Source of the DNA: Rhynchopus sp. YZ270_cl-10
Taxonomy: Eukaryota; Euglenozoa; Diplonemea; Diplonemida; Diplonemidae
NCBI GenBank assembly: GCA_964035575.1
Contig: OZ037902.1
Location: forward strand, 1,054,001-1,118,000
Length of the DNA: 64,000 nucleotides
Direction: 5' to 3'
The position numbers and the translations under genes were made by a program. The notes under the pieces were generated by a model. It saw only the letters and a program-made list of their open reading frames with translations, searched no databases and had not been told where the DNA came from. Below are positions 37,056 through 48,412 of this stretch, one piece after another. The stretch's first letter is position 1; the number at the start of each line of letters is the position of its first letter.

Positions 37056-39225
37056 AAAAAACACCAGTACACCCATACAATGCAACGAGGCCGAGTCGGC
37101 CTCGCCAAGGCCTGAAAATAAATACTCAGGCGTGCCTGAGGCGTACTCGGGATTAGTTACGTTTAAGTACGCCTCAGGCACGCCTGAGTATATTTATATT
37201 TCTTACCAGCATTTTGGTCATGAACAAAAAAGTATTTACCCCCAAATTTTGTGGTTTTCGATTCAGAGGTAGCAAAATCTTTCAAATGCGGGGTCGCACG
37301 ATGAAAAATGTGCCTGTGGGCCGAGCGAGTCGAAAAAATGAAAAGGGTTCGCTAAGCTTTGGTGCTGATGATATATATTTTGGTGGTACCTTCGGGTATT
37401 TCATTGATTCAAGAATCATTGGAAAACAAATTTCGGGGGTGCTTTTCGACTGGGTCCCTTCGAGGCCCAACTTGATGCAAGATGGAAGAGGCTCATACAA
37501 GGCTGGATCCTCTAACACTAGAGAGATCCCATCGAGATCCCAGAATTTTACACAGGCCTCCTTGATCCACAGACCACAGCTCTATTTTTAGTACAACTAT
37601 GGGGTGACCAAAGGACTTTTTTATACATACCCGAGGTATGACTCATCTTCTGCGAAGCCTCTTTTTAGGAGGCAGTTTACTGTAAGCAGTAACCATGATA
37701 TTTTTCCACTAAAAATATCTTGCGACCCCGCAATTTTCTCAGCAGGACACCGAAAGTTGATTTCAGCACATTTCAGGGGGCGGAGGAAATACATGGCATG
37801 CCTTAGAAACGTGATGACCTGTGCATAATAATTTTATATGGCAGCGTCCGCGAAAGACCCCCCCCTAAAGCTAACATCCATGCTTATTGGTATTTCACTA
37901 ATTAAAATTTTGGTATTTTATAAGATTTTTTTTTAAAATGAACTCAGAGTTAAGTTTCTGAGTTCATTAAAAAAAAAATCGGTGAAAAATTCCGAGTAGG
38001 TATTAATTTAGATAGGAAAAGCTATGTCAACAGCTATGTGTCCCCTTATTTTACCTGTAAATACTAAGGATATACAAGGAAATCCTCACAAACACCCATA
38101 TAACCACCCATAGAACAACACAACAGGGGGAAATGTAATCAGCAGCCAAAGCATTCGCTCAGGAGCTGAAACCCGGCCTTTCCGAGGCCTAAAAAACTTC
38201 GCCGAGCTGCAGGTGTATGCAGGGGTTCACTGGCAGGGGGGCAAAGGGTGGGGCGCGAGGAGCTGGATGCGCGAGGTGTGTAGCTCGAAGCATATGTCCC
38301 TCCATATGCAGAAGACAACCACCAGGAGAAAAGGGGCGTCCGCCGTTTACTACTCCTGTAGTTGCATCAGCGACACCCTCAGGAGGACAGTGACAGCGAG
38401 ACGGAGGAGGAAGAGGAGGAACAGGCGGACAATTGTCTGTAACTCTTGGAGAGACTCATCACTGAGGTCAATAGGGTCACTCAAAAAAGGGGGTTTTCTG
38501 CGAGAAAGTCGACGTCGCCGCAGACGACCCGGAGCGTGAAGCTCTTTCGCGCTCTATTTAGAGTGTTCGGAGGGGACGACAAGCCTCCACCCCCCTTTCC
38601 TACCCCCTTTTTGATAATGGGTTTAGAGACAGATATTAGTGAATTCCTTCCTATATCCTTAGTATTTACAGGTAAAATAAGGGGACACATAGCTGTTGAC
38701 ATAGCTTTTCCTATCTAAATTAATACCTACTCGGAATTTTTCACCGATTTTTTTTTTAATGAACTCAGAAACTTAACTCTGAGTTCATTTAAAAAAAAAA
38801 TCTTATAAAATACCAAAATTTTAATTAGTGAAATACCAATAAGCATGGATGTTAGCTTTAGGGGGGGGTCTTTCGCGGACGCTCCCATATATCAGCAGAA
38901 ATATGAAACCGGGTATACTTTCCCCTGGTTTTTGGTACAAACTTAAAGTCACGCATTTTTTGCTAAAAAAATTGTCCGACCCCGGAATTTTTTCAGATCG
39001 CTCCGGAAATGCATCAGAGGGGGAAAAAATACACACCAGGCGCCTGAAACGCAAGTATGCGTTGATATATACTCAGGCGTGCCTGAGGCGTACTTAAACG
39101 TAACTAATCCCGAGTACGCCTCAGGCACGCCTCAGTGACGCCTCAGGCACGCCTCAGATATATTTTCCAGATGCGAGTATTTTCAGGCGTACCCGGCCTC
39201 GTTGCATTGTATGTACACCCCTGTC
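37056..39225. mobile_element. Large foldback element with two nested levels of inverted repeat
   Basis: The outer ends share GTACA, then ATACAATGCAACGAGGCC, followed by CAGGCGTGCCTGAGGCGTAC-type units on both sides. A second pair of arms of about 240 bases (37838-38080 and 38650-38890) is nearly perfect. The arms include their own palindrome, with GAACTCAGA and TCTGAGTTC. The core (38081-38649) is unlike the arms and contains GC-rich sequence with a short acidic peptide frame (SDSETEEEEEEQ), possibly captured. A 125-residue frame at 37214-37591 is unrecognised. No transposase was found. Confidence 0.7.
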
Positions 39226-39750
39226 GGTATATTTATTGAAATATAAAGATTTGGGGGGGAAAAAAGTTAAAAAAACGGCCGGTGAGTTAAAGTTTTGTTC
39301 TCTTTTGATGACCTCATTTCCATATTGTGACTTTCTTTGTTTCTCAAAAAAATCTGTTCTAGCCTTTGAGTGACATTGTAAGGTGCCCACATTGGGTGAT
39401 TATGTCGAAACAACAAAAAAAGAAAAAAAGAAAAATGAAAATTCTGTTGAACAAAAAAGAAAGACAATATTGGCAAAATTAAAGAATTGCCTCACACCCA
39501 GTGTTTTTTTTTTCAAAATATTTGCAAACGAAAAAAAAAAAAAAAGATCAGGTATTACAATGACCTCCTTGGAACAGTGAGTAACATTCCCCAATGATTG
39601 GGGTGTGTCCTTTCTTCGTTTCTATGTAGCGCCTACTTTTTTTAAAAAAATAACCCACACGGAGTGTACAGTGCCCTGCACCCCAGACATCCTTCCCTAC
39701 AGGCCCTCACAAAATAAATGGGACTAAAAAAACAACACCCCGACACCCCT

Positions 39751-39892
39751 AATGGTGGCAGTATTGTGATGGAAGCCCACTGGAATACGCAAAATACATC
39801 ACAATACATCACAATACACGATGTATTTTGATGGATTTTGATGTATTTTGATGTGTTCCAATGGGCTTCCCATCACAATACTGCCACCATTA
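39751..39892. mobile_element. Near-perfect palindromic MITE, TA-flanked
   Basis: TAATGGTGGCAGTATTGTGA at the left is mirrored by TCACAATACTGCCACCATTA at the right. The interior is ATACATCACA against TGATGTATTTTG repeats, so the whole 142 bases can fold back on itself. The flanking TA fits a Tc1/mariner-type duplication. Confidence 0.75.
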
Positions 39893-39904
39893 ACCACCCC
39901 CCCT

Positions 39905-39960
39905 ATGCATAGTGTGCAGACGAACAAAATGTTCGTCGATGTTCGTCTGCACACTATGCC
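39905..39960. mobile_element. Tiny palindromic element
   Basis: GCATAGTGTGCAGACGAACA (39907-39926) is the exact reverse complement of TGTTCGTCTGCACACTATGC (39940-39959), with 13 bases between. TA lies at both outer edges. The CATAGTGTGCA end resembles other TA-flanked MITEs here. Confidence 0.65.
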
Positions 39961-40137
39961 TATATCGTCTAGCTCCGAAGTCATAAAGTTTGTGTTTCGA
40001 TGAAGATGAGAGATCTCCACTTTATTTGTTCCTTTTTTTTTATCCATAGATGCAATGATTATTCCATTATACTTTTTCCAGTTTTTCCCCCCCCTCGAGT
40101 TCTCTCTCTTTTCCTTTGTCTTTTAAAAAGTGACTGA

Positions 40138-40180
40138 GGTGACTAAGCACAGAGAGGCTTACATTCATTTCACAAACTTT
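40138..40180 (+). repeat. Hairpin family A
   Basis: GGTGACTAAGC, loop ACAGAGAG, GCTTACATTCATT, then TCACAAACTTTTT and an 18-base T-run. Confidence 0.65.
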
Positions 40181-40220
40181 TTTTTTTTTTTTTTTTAAAG
40201 TTTTCTAGTTAGCAAAATCC

Positions 40221-40310
40221 GTGGTGCAACACTCCGGGGGTTTCGGTTCACCCCACAGTCTGTGTCCCAGAGGAGCCTTTTTTACCTATCAGTATTCACT
40301 TTTTTTTTGT
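40221..40310 (+). repeat. Repeat family C
   Basis: GTGGTGCAACACTCCGGGGG, then GTGTCCCAGAGGAGCC and ATCAGTATTCACTTTTTTT. Confidence 0.45.
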
Positions 40311-40730
40311 CAGTGGTAATGTTTCTTCGAACTGTGTTTCATAAAACACGATTGAGGTTTTTTTTTTCCACACATTTTTTTTTTTTTATCTAGCCCTTTT
40401 TTGAAAACTTTGGTTGTATTTTTTTTTTAAATGGATACCCAAGTGGGCGCATTCCTCACTTCGATACCTTTTGTTTTTTTCCCTTTCGGGTAACAAAAAA
40501 AAAATCCTCTCAAACTAAACATAAACAACAAAAAAACAAAAAAACATATTCATAAAAAAAGGGGGCAGCGAAGTCCATTTTTTGGGTCAGATTCTTTTTT
40601 TTTTATACCGGAAGTTTAAAAAAAACGATGGGAAAAAAGAGAGAAAATAATCCAAAACTTGGTCTCAGGTGGGCTGAACGTCACCTCCCCTTGCCGCAAG
40701 TTTTCAAAGTTTTTTTATTTTATTTTTTGA

Positions 40731-40778
40731 GATGTGTATGCACGAGAGGCACATTCATCATCGTACAAAGTTTTTCAA
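40731..40778 (+). repeat. Hairpin family A, GATGTG subtype
   Basis: GATGTGTATGC, loop ACGAGAG, GCACATTCATC, then ATCGTACAAAGTTTTTC. Confidence 0.65.
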
Positions 40779-41394
40779 GTATTTTTTTTTTATCCCTGAA
40801 CATACCCCAAAACCTACAAAGAAGTAAATTAACCCCAAAAAAAAAAATTGTGTTTCCTCAGTAAACTCACCTAATGGTAAATAAAATTCGTGAAAAACAC
40901 ATTTTTTTTAAGAGTGGGTGATTTTTTGCACAAAATGGTGACAGCTACACTGTATCTACAGAGAACAAAACACGTGGGTTTCCGTATTAGTGACGCGCTT
41001 TCGTCTCACTGTTACACAACCAATCTTTTTTATTTTTACGGCAGCCTCTCCCTCTCTGTCCCCTCCCCTCTTTTTTTTTGGTTCTATTGCGACACATAGA
41101 TCCCGCCTTAGTGTTGTGTTGCTGTTTCATTTAAAGGGAAATACCCACGTCCGCTCTCCTTCCTCCTACATTCCCCCAAGTGCCTTAACTTTGCCGCGCG
41201 TTTGCTGATTCTGTTTCTTTTCTGGAAAAATTTTTCAGGGGCTCCGCTACCGTATAAAGTTCTGTTGCGGCGCAACAGAAGTCTGAAAAAAAGAAAAAAA
41301 AGAAAAAAAAAAAAAAAAAAAAAAAAACCCCATGGTTGAACCACGGGAGTACCATGGGGAACTGGGTTGCTGACCGCACTATCCAGTCTGTACC

Positions 41395-41572
41395 TCAATT
41401 TTTTTTTGCCTGCGGCGCCATTTTTCCTTTTTTGCTCCGCAAAAAAGGATTCTATGTGTGACACTGTGCTGTAAAAAGCTAGATTCTTACACCGTACCCT
41501 AATTTTTTTCGCCTGCGGCGCCATTTGTTTGATTTTTTTTGCTCCGCAAAAAAAAAAAATTACAGTTCCCTA
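41395..41572. repeat. Direct repeat with GCCTGCGGCGCC hairpins
   Basis: Two copies, about 110 bases apart, of TGCGGCGCCATTT ... TTTTGCTCCGC. Each can form a TGCGG/CCGCA stem. The neighbourhood also has GTTGCGGCGCAAC near 41265, and CCCCATGGT mirrored by ACCATGGGG near 41330-41360. Confidence 0.5.
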
Positions 41573-42033
41573 TGTTCCCAATGTCCCTGGTCAGCAGTGC
41601 TGAAAAATTTTTGGGCACAAAACAGCTAGCGCAGGGTGAAAAAAAAACCCCGCAACAGAACTCAAAAAAAATCTGAAAACGTAGCGGAGGGGCTGGGAAA
41701 AATGCAAAAAAAAAAAAAAAAAAACAACAACAACAAAAAAAAACACGACAAATTCTCCTTCGTTTGCCTTTGGTCGAACCAAAAGACGAAATATTCCATT
41801 CCCCCTTTCCCGAGAAGGTTATTTTAAAATGATTGATTTTTGGTCACTGAACAGGCGAGGTTTAGACCAATTTTTTTCCCCCCCTTCTTCTTTTCAATAT
41901 TTTTGATAATGTTGCAGAGCGTTGACTGTACGTTGGAAAATTTATGTGGAAAAAAGAATTTCTCTTTTCTGTGTCAGAACAACCAAAAAAAAACGAAGAA
42001 AAAAGAAAAGAAAAAACCCCCCCCCCCCCTCTA

Positions 42034-42821
42034 GGGGCGGTCATATCCTGTATTAAAAGTGTGAGAAAATGACATTTTTCAAAATGTTGTCAAAAGCGAT
42101 TCTAAGGTAAAAAAAAGTAGAAAATCCACCCCACAGGCCCAAAAAAATGTGGTGTGCCCCGCTTTCCACCCTTTTTGTGCCTCTCAGGTACCCAAATCAC
42201 AGTTTTTTAAAAATTGCCTACCACTGGTACCTGAGTGCCCCCTTGGTTTGCCCTTCAGGTTGACTATGGAACAGAAAACACCCCAATATGGCTCAGAACA
42301 TGGAGCAAAGGGTATATTTCACCCCCAAAACCCCACAGGAGACCCACAAAACCGTTACTGGGGTGTTTCGTGACACCTGTTGGTGCTCAAAGCTCATAAA
42401 ACCTGAAACACCGGTCAGGCAGTGAAAACAGGCCAAAACAGGCCAAAATAGCCTGAAAATGGCCTAAAAACGCCCATATTTTATTTCAAACACCCAGAAA
42501 GTTGCAGAAACCCGATTCCAGGGTGGTCCTGGGCACCTGTGGGGGCGCATGCCCCATAAAACATCAAAAAAACGGTGTGGAACTGGTGTGGGAGGGTGTT
42601 TTTGCAATTTACCCACAAATTGCCCACGTCAGGTGCCACTGGTAGGCAATTTTTTAAAAACCGCGATTTGGGTACCTGAGAGGCACAAAAAGGGTGGAAA
42701 GCGGGGCACACCACATTTTTTTGGGCCTGTGGGGTGGATTTTCTTGGTTTTTACCCTTTTTGTGGGGTTTTTGGGCATTTTTGAAAAATGTCATTTTCTC
42801 ACATAGATATGACCCCCCCTA
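42034..42821. mobile_element. Inverted-repeat element with long arms
   Basis: GGTCATATC, then GTGAGAAAATGACATTTTTC at the left are mirrored by AAAAATGTCATTTTCTCAC and GATATGACC at the right. Further inverted blocks follow on both sides (TGTGGTGTGCCCCGCTTTCC, and GGTACC next to GCACTC- or GAGAGGCAC-type sequence). Arms extend about 200 bases with small gaps. The core has only short frames. Confidence 0.7.
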
Positions 42822-43262
42822 CCCCCCCCTCTCCGGTTCCACAAAACGCCCTCCCTTCCCTTCCCCTTCCCTCCAGGTTGTTGTTAACAGAACCTCTCTT
42901 TTTGGTCAGTTCATTGTCGATAACAACAAATCCCCACCGCCACCACCCCGTATTTTGAAGATATTTTTTATATTTTTTTTCCCCCCCTAAACCTCTGCGG
43001 TTTGCCCCCGCCTTCCACACACCCCTACCCCTTCCCACTGTGTGTTTGTGTGTTTGGGTTTCATTTTACTGAAAGAGGAGACTCAAATCCAAAGAAAAAA
43101 AGACAAAAAAAAAACAAAAAAAAACCAACAAAAAAAAAAAAAGCAAAAACAACAACAAAAAAAACAAAAAAGCCAGAGAACGATTTATGAAGAAGAAAAA
43201 TGCAAAAAAAAATATATTTTTAAAATTTTTAACTGGGAGGGGGGGCGTATTTTTTTTCCAAA

Positions 43263-43300
43263 GATGTGTATGCACGTGAGGCACATTCATCTTACAAGCT
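43263..43300 (+). repeat. Hairpin family A, GATGTG subtype
   Basis: GATGTGTATGC, loop ACGTGAG, GCACATTCATC, then TTACAAGCTTT. Confidence 0.65.
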
Positions 43301-43727
43301 TTATTTTTATTTTTATTTTTATTTTGGAGGGGGGGAGGTAAGGGAGCAACGAATAAAGGGGGTATTTATATTCTCATTTTCCCTTCATTTCCCTTTTTTT
43401 TTTTCCATATTTTTTTTGCGTGTTGTGTCAGGGATTATATAGGGGGTTCAAACTATGTCATTGAAGAGCGGGAAACAAGCGTGCGCCGCAGGCGCATGGT
43501 ACGCTACGTTTTTCCCCTTCTGCAGCGCATCCTTTTTCTCCCTCGTTGGGTTTTACGTGCTCCGTCCGTCAAATGGTGGGGTCCGCCCCAGCCCCATGGA
43601 ATAAATCCATACGTTTTTTCTCCTCAAAATGGTGCTTGGAAATCGGTCAGCGACCTGTCAATATCGGCCCTGGATCACCACAAAATTGATAAAGTTTTTG
43701 CGCGATTTCCTTGCGCGAAAAAACCCC

Positions 43728-43735
43728 TATATAAG
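43728..43735 (+). promoter_or_regulatory. TATA-like site in an orphan GC-richer segment
   Basis: TATATAAG follows an inverted repeat TGCGCGATTTCCTTGCGCGA (43699-43718) at the end of a GC-richer segment (43470-43740) with no recognised gene. It could be an unattached promoter or chance. A (GT) run follows. Confidence 0.25.
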
Positions 43736-44547
43736 TCCCTGACGTTGTGTGTGTGTGTGACTGTGTGTTTGTTGTGCTAAGAAGGGGGGGTGGGTGAAGG
43801 GGGGGAGGGGAAAAATTGCTGTTGAATTTTTTTTTTTATTTTTTTATTTATTTTTGCATGGGCGAATGGGGAGGGTTACCTGTTGGAGAGTACAGAAAAA
43901 CGAAAAAGCTAAAGTCGATGAGAGGTGTGCGAGTAAATTTTTGTTTTGTCCTATTTCACCGAAAAAAGTCAATAATAAAGAACGAAAACTGTTTTTTTCT
44001 GTTTGTTTTTTCTTTTTTTTTTTTTTGGGGGGGGGGTGCGGAAGGGGAGGGAGTATTTTTTTTTTTTTTGTGTGTGTCATGTCAAAGGAAAAGAAGAAAC
44101 GCGTGTAGTTAAGCGCAGCTGCACCTAGTTTTTCAAAATAAAAAAAACATATAAAAAAAAAAAAAAAACAGTTGCTTCAAGTCCTGGTCCAGAAAGATAT
44201 TAAAAAAAATCTGGGATGGACACCAGCAAACTGCAAAAAAAAAACTAAAAAAAACAAAAAACAAAAAGAAGAAAAATAAAAAAAAACAAAAACAAAAAAA
44301 ATAAAAAAAAAATTTTTAAAAAAGAAATTTGGACTTCTCGCCACCTCTCTCTTTGCTGCTCCGTTTTTGGGAACCCTCCTCATCTAACCAGTGCTAGCAT
44401 TTCCCCTCAGCTCCGCCCTCTTGCACTCTCCCCTCCCAAAACTTCGTTTTCACTATTTTCATTTTTTTCATTCGTTTTTTATTTTTATTTTTTTCAAAAA
44501 CAAAACAAACAAAATCTACAAAACAAACAAACAAAACAAAAAAAAAA

Positions 44548-44638
44548 AACAAAAAAACCCGCCAGAATGGATAAACTGTGAAAAAACATCGAAAAAAAAA
44601 AAATGTTCCCCACACCATCTCCTTATGTTTCAACAAAG
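44548..44638. repeat. Left direct repeat flanking the Crinkler-like locus
   Basis: AACCCGCCAGAATGGATAAA, then ATGTTCCCCACACCATCTCC and TTTCAACAAAG. The second copy is at 49389-49471 in the same orientation, 4.8 kb away. Confidence 0.7.
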
Positions 44639-44639
44639 C

Positions 44640-44700
44640 CATGATCAAGGATCGAGCGAACCAAACGTTAGCAGACCTTGTGACTAACGGACCTTGATGA
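44640..44700 (+). other. Remnant related to the 3' part of the Crinkler-like gene
   Basis: ATGATCAAGGATCGAGC and GCAGACCTTGT resemble bases 47272-47325 of the gene downstream. This looks like a leftover from another family copy. Confidence 0.45.
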
Positions 44701-45103
44701 ATAATCAATGTTCAAAACATTAAGTAATCTAATCAGACTAACAGACCTTGTCCCGTCGGGGGAAGCGGTTTCCAACTTACGAATGGGTGTGCAGGGTAAT
44801 GAGACAGGGGTTTACGGTAAGTTTCTAATGCGGTGCGAAAGTCCACCCCAGAGGCACCACCCTCATGACTGAGAGTGAAATATGAATCTTAGTTCACACG
44901 AATGCAGTATGTTGTTCAGCGTTTGCTTCATATGTTGTCTAGCCCAGAGTAACAAAAGAAGAGCTGCAGTAAACGAAAGAAAGGTTTCTGTCGTGATGAT
45001 GTTTTAGTGTTGAACCCAGCCCCCTCTCACTGTTCCTCTCTTCCTCTCTCCTTCTCTACATCATACAGACTCACTACAGGTTTGCAAATAGGACACAAAC
45101 ACA

Positions 45104-47483
45104 ATGCATCGGCTTGCGATGTGCATGCGCACCGCCAGGTCATCATCGTCTGTCTTGCGGTCGTTCTCAGTTACCCCGATGCTGTCACTTAGAAGCAGGT
45201 CTCCTGAGGTCACAGCTGGTGACAGAGTGACTAACCTGGAGTCAAAGGTGGACAAGGTCAACCTCGCTACATCAACTATGTCTGGTTCTGCTAGCAACGC
45301 CTCACCTCAAGGTACTCTTACAGATGCCCAACGTTCCGTTAACGATCTGTCGGAGCAGGTGAAGACGCTGAGGGGGCAGATCCGTTTTCTTGGTGACTTG
45401 CTGTGTGACAGCACTGCTTGGGACCAGAACGACGGACGGTTGTCATCATTGGACGCTCCGTATCGCCATCTCTTCTGGAAGGGTCCACCAACAAAGGATG
45501 AAGTTGAAGCAGTGATCGTCAAGCTCAAGGAGGAGTACAAGGTATGTGATCCTTGCTTTGCACACCCTCTTTTAATTTTATCTTTCTTATGACCCGTTCA
45601 CAACAGCAATTGTCGGCACTGGAGATGCACAGTGTGATGCAACTTTGTTGTTGTTTTGCTTTTTCTAGTTCTCTACATTTGTTTGACACTTGCAGAAAGC
45701 GGAGGCACAGCTCACAGCGAAGGAGCAGGAGCTGGTGTTGGCGATGGCAGCTCAACAGCAGGACCTGAGTCATCCGGACGTATCAGAGTGGACCCTGAAG
45801 TACAGCTTGAGAGAGTATACGATTCCATATAAATCATCGGACGCTGCCCGACAGGATATCGAGTCCTACATCAAAGGAGCACTTTGCTTTCCCTCTTGTC
45901 TCAAACAGACGATTTTATCGGGCTGTGAGGAATACGCTGTGAATGCCGTCCGCAGCCAGACTAAGATATTCTACAACGCTGCGACCATGGGTATGGGTAA
46001 GACCCGACTACATAATGAGCTCTGCAGGGGAGTGATGAAGATTGACTGCGGAGATCATGTCACCACGAAGTTTGTGCGCTTCACGTACAATGAAAAAGAA
46101 GAATACAAAAATGACGGGACTGGCCTGACCTTTATCAAACAACTCCTCAACTACCACGGGCTTGCGAAAGTCGAAGCAGACAAGACACAGACCTTGGAAG
46201 CGGGCTTTGATATCTTCATAAAAAAACTTAGCGAAAACAATGCATTTGCAGACAGAACGACGAAGGTTCTCTGTGTGTGCGTTGACGAACTGCATCAGGG
46301 ACACTATGACGGGGTCATCCAGTCATGTCTGGTCAAAGATTTGATGTCATACCAGGACAAAACACTAGCCAACAACGAGGGTGTGCGTGTGCTATTCTTG
46401 TTCAACAGCTTGACGGAGGGGTTGTTTGTCGAGATGCTGACGAACTTTTTCAGGAGAACACCTGTAAACCTCCCTGGCAGAGTGCCGATCCTTGACCCCA
46501 AAACCATCAGAAAATTGCTCTTTAAACATTTTCCAGATGTCGAACGTCTGGCAACCAAGAACCGATTCGTGGCGCAGCTTGTCGACCTTTCCTGCGACAT
46601 TCCAAAGGCCGCTTTTGACGGACTACCGCAGGTCCTGCAAAACTTCACAGAAGGTGGGGAAGGAGAAAAAGTTGTGATCCTCCGCGAGCTTATGGAGTGC
46701 ACTCAACTTGTGAAGTACAAAACCCTCCTCAAAGTCCAGGACGTTGCGGAGCTTCTTGTTCACGGTGCGCTGCAACCAGATGAAGAACGTCTCATGCAAG
46801 CTGGTTTGGCTTTCGTAACAGAGGGAGAGGGAGTCCGAATCTTTCCCTTGGTATTGCGCGCTTGGGCAGCGCATTATGCAAGTATCGGAGTCAAAACGGA
46901 CCTGCCATGGTTTGTGCATATGGCCTACGACGCTGACTGCGTGGTGAAAGAAGGCAGTGAGGAGATTGCCGATGAGGTGCTGCTGAACATCGAAGCCGCG
47001 AAGCTATTCTCGTACAAAATGCTGAAGACGCCGTTCTTCCTGGATGAATTCTACAAAGGAGGCAAGTCCTCTGGCTTGACCTCAGATCCACATAGGTCGG
47101 CTTTCCAAGGCATCCGCAAAGTGACGCGCGGGGAAGTAGCAAATTTCAATTTTGACGCCCACTTGAAGCGCGGGTATATCGTCGTGCTTCCTCGTGGGGA
47201 GAAAGCAATTGAATATTTAGTTCCTTTCCAGAGGACAGATGATGAGTTTGCTGTCGGCGGAGTACAAGTGAAGATGATCAAGGATCGACCTAAGAAAACG
47301 TTGACAGACCTCGCTACCAAGGTGAAGAAACACCCTGCTATGAAGGGTCCTGGTAAACGGTTTCCCGTTCTGTGCACAACATATCCAAGAGCTTTCACCT
47401 GGGAAACGTATGGGGTGGCATTTAATCGCAGTGGACTGGAGACCTTCACTCGGGAGTTTGGAAAAGGGGTTTTTAAGTTTTAA
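45104..47483 (+). CDS. Crinkler/RHS-like P-loop NTPase, two exons
   Basis: Exons 45104-45541 and 45696-47483 give about 741 residues; the intron runs GTATGT to TTGCAG in phase 0. The N-terminus is basic, serine-rich and free of acidic residues for about 33 residues, like an organelle-targeting peptide. A coiled coil crosses the splice junction. A P-loop domain follows, with ATMGMGKTRL (about 240-250; the first glycine of Walker A is replaced) and a Walker B-like VLCVCVDELHQ. Then comes a long helical region resembling retrotransposon-hot-spot and Crinkler-RHS proteins, which are expanded in trypanosomes, oomycetes and others. Their roles are mostly unknown, and some act in nuclei. The gene looks whole. 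It sits between 85-base direct repeats and next to fragments of relatives, as expected for a family in dynamic regions. Confidence 0.65.
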
Positions 47484-47699
47484 GTCAGGGCTCTTTGTGA
47501 ATCTTGGACATGTTTTCTTGGCACAGCCACGGTACGGGCAAAATCGGGTTAAATCGGGTCAGATGCCGGGCTTTGAAGTCAAACACAAAAAGAATGAAAA
47601 TGTCGTTTCACAAGAAATGTCACACGTTGATGATATGATACACGTGTGAAGAGGGAAAAAGAAAAAAAAATATGAAAATAGTCTGTTCTATAAATCCGT

Positions 47700-47970
47700 T
47701 GATACTTCGGTCTCAGGTAGTATGGTGCGCAAGTTGCTTGACGAAAGATTGACGCTTGTGTACACGGGTTCTACGGCAAGATTGACGATTCGTGGAACTT
47801 CACTCGGGAGTTTGGGCCATTGAGACTGACGTACGAGAAGAACTGGTCCAACAACGCGGACCTACGGTGCAGTTACTGCTCGACGCAGCGGACGAAAAAC
47901 GGCAGCGTCTTCTCTGACTCTTCCCTGCGTAATCACGAAGCAAAATGCAAAAATAAAAGCGAGCTGTAAC
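47700..47970 (+). other. Relic related to the Crinkler-like gene family, with a zinc-finger-like end
   Basis: It shares CTTCACTCGGGAGTTTGG with the end of the preceding gene. It continues into a different C-terminus that includes a CSYC ... HEAKC pattern, possibly a small zinc finger. It has no start of its own and is treated as a remnant of a family member. Confidence 0.35.
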
Positions 47971-48070
47971 AAAAGAGCTCCATATGAAAACACTATACTT
48001 TCGTCTAAAGTACGGCAAAGGGACCCGGTGAGGCGAGCGAGGATCACCTAAAACTATATTCTACCCTACT

Positions 48071-48232
48071 TTAGGCTAGTTGACGCCGCGGGTCGGTTTA
48101 GGAAAATTGTCTATTTTTCTGGGAAATCGTGTCCCATACCCTCCCATACTTCCCAAACCACACGTTTGATTCGTTTACCATACTCTCCCATACCATCCCA
48201 TACCCAAATGTCCGTGACGTCAACTAACCTAA
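48071..48232. mobile_element. MITE-like element with TTAGGCTAGTTGACG ends
   Basis: TTAGGCTAGTTGACGCCG at the left is mirrored by GTGACGTCAACTAACCTAA at the right. The interior repeats CCCATAC units. Confidence 0.55.
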
Positions 48233-48412
48233 TTTTTCCATTATTCGGCTCACAAAAAAAACCGTGGCTTCGCAAGAACTTGTGTTTTGACAAAATATGA
48301 AAGTAAAATTTACGGAATGTTTTTTTTACTCGCCCGCACAGTATGCCTACACAACAGACTAGTTATGGCCATGACAGGTGATATGACAGGTGGTGTTACT
48401 AGTTATAAATAT

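Larger units (their letters stand above)
35800..45103. other. 9.3 kb gene-free, element-rich zone
   Basis: I see no host gene. The zone holds a MITE with a minisatellite (36003-36442), a C repeat, a 2.2 kb foldback element (37056-39225), two small palindromic MITEs (39751-39960), family-A hairpins at 40138, 40731 and 43263, and duplicated GCCTGCGGCGCC blocks (41395-41570). It also holds an inverted-repeat element (42034-42821), a TATA-like site (43728), long A-runs (43080-43220, 44200-44320) and the left direct repeat of the Crinkler-like locus. Confidence 0.55.

Noticed and set aside
40404-40450. Minus-strand copy of hairpin family B (GAAAACTTTGGTTGTAT)
   Set aside because: Only the tail matches; the stem and loop expected next to it are absent, so it is treated as chance or a very degraded piece.
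43080-43345. Lysine-rich or phenylalanine-rich protein genes in the A/T-runs
   Set aside because: They are translations of homopolymer runs on either strand.
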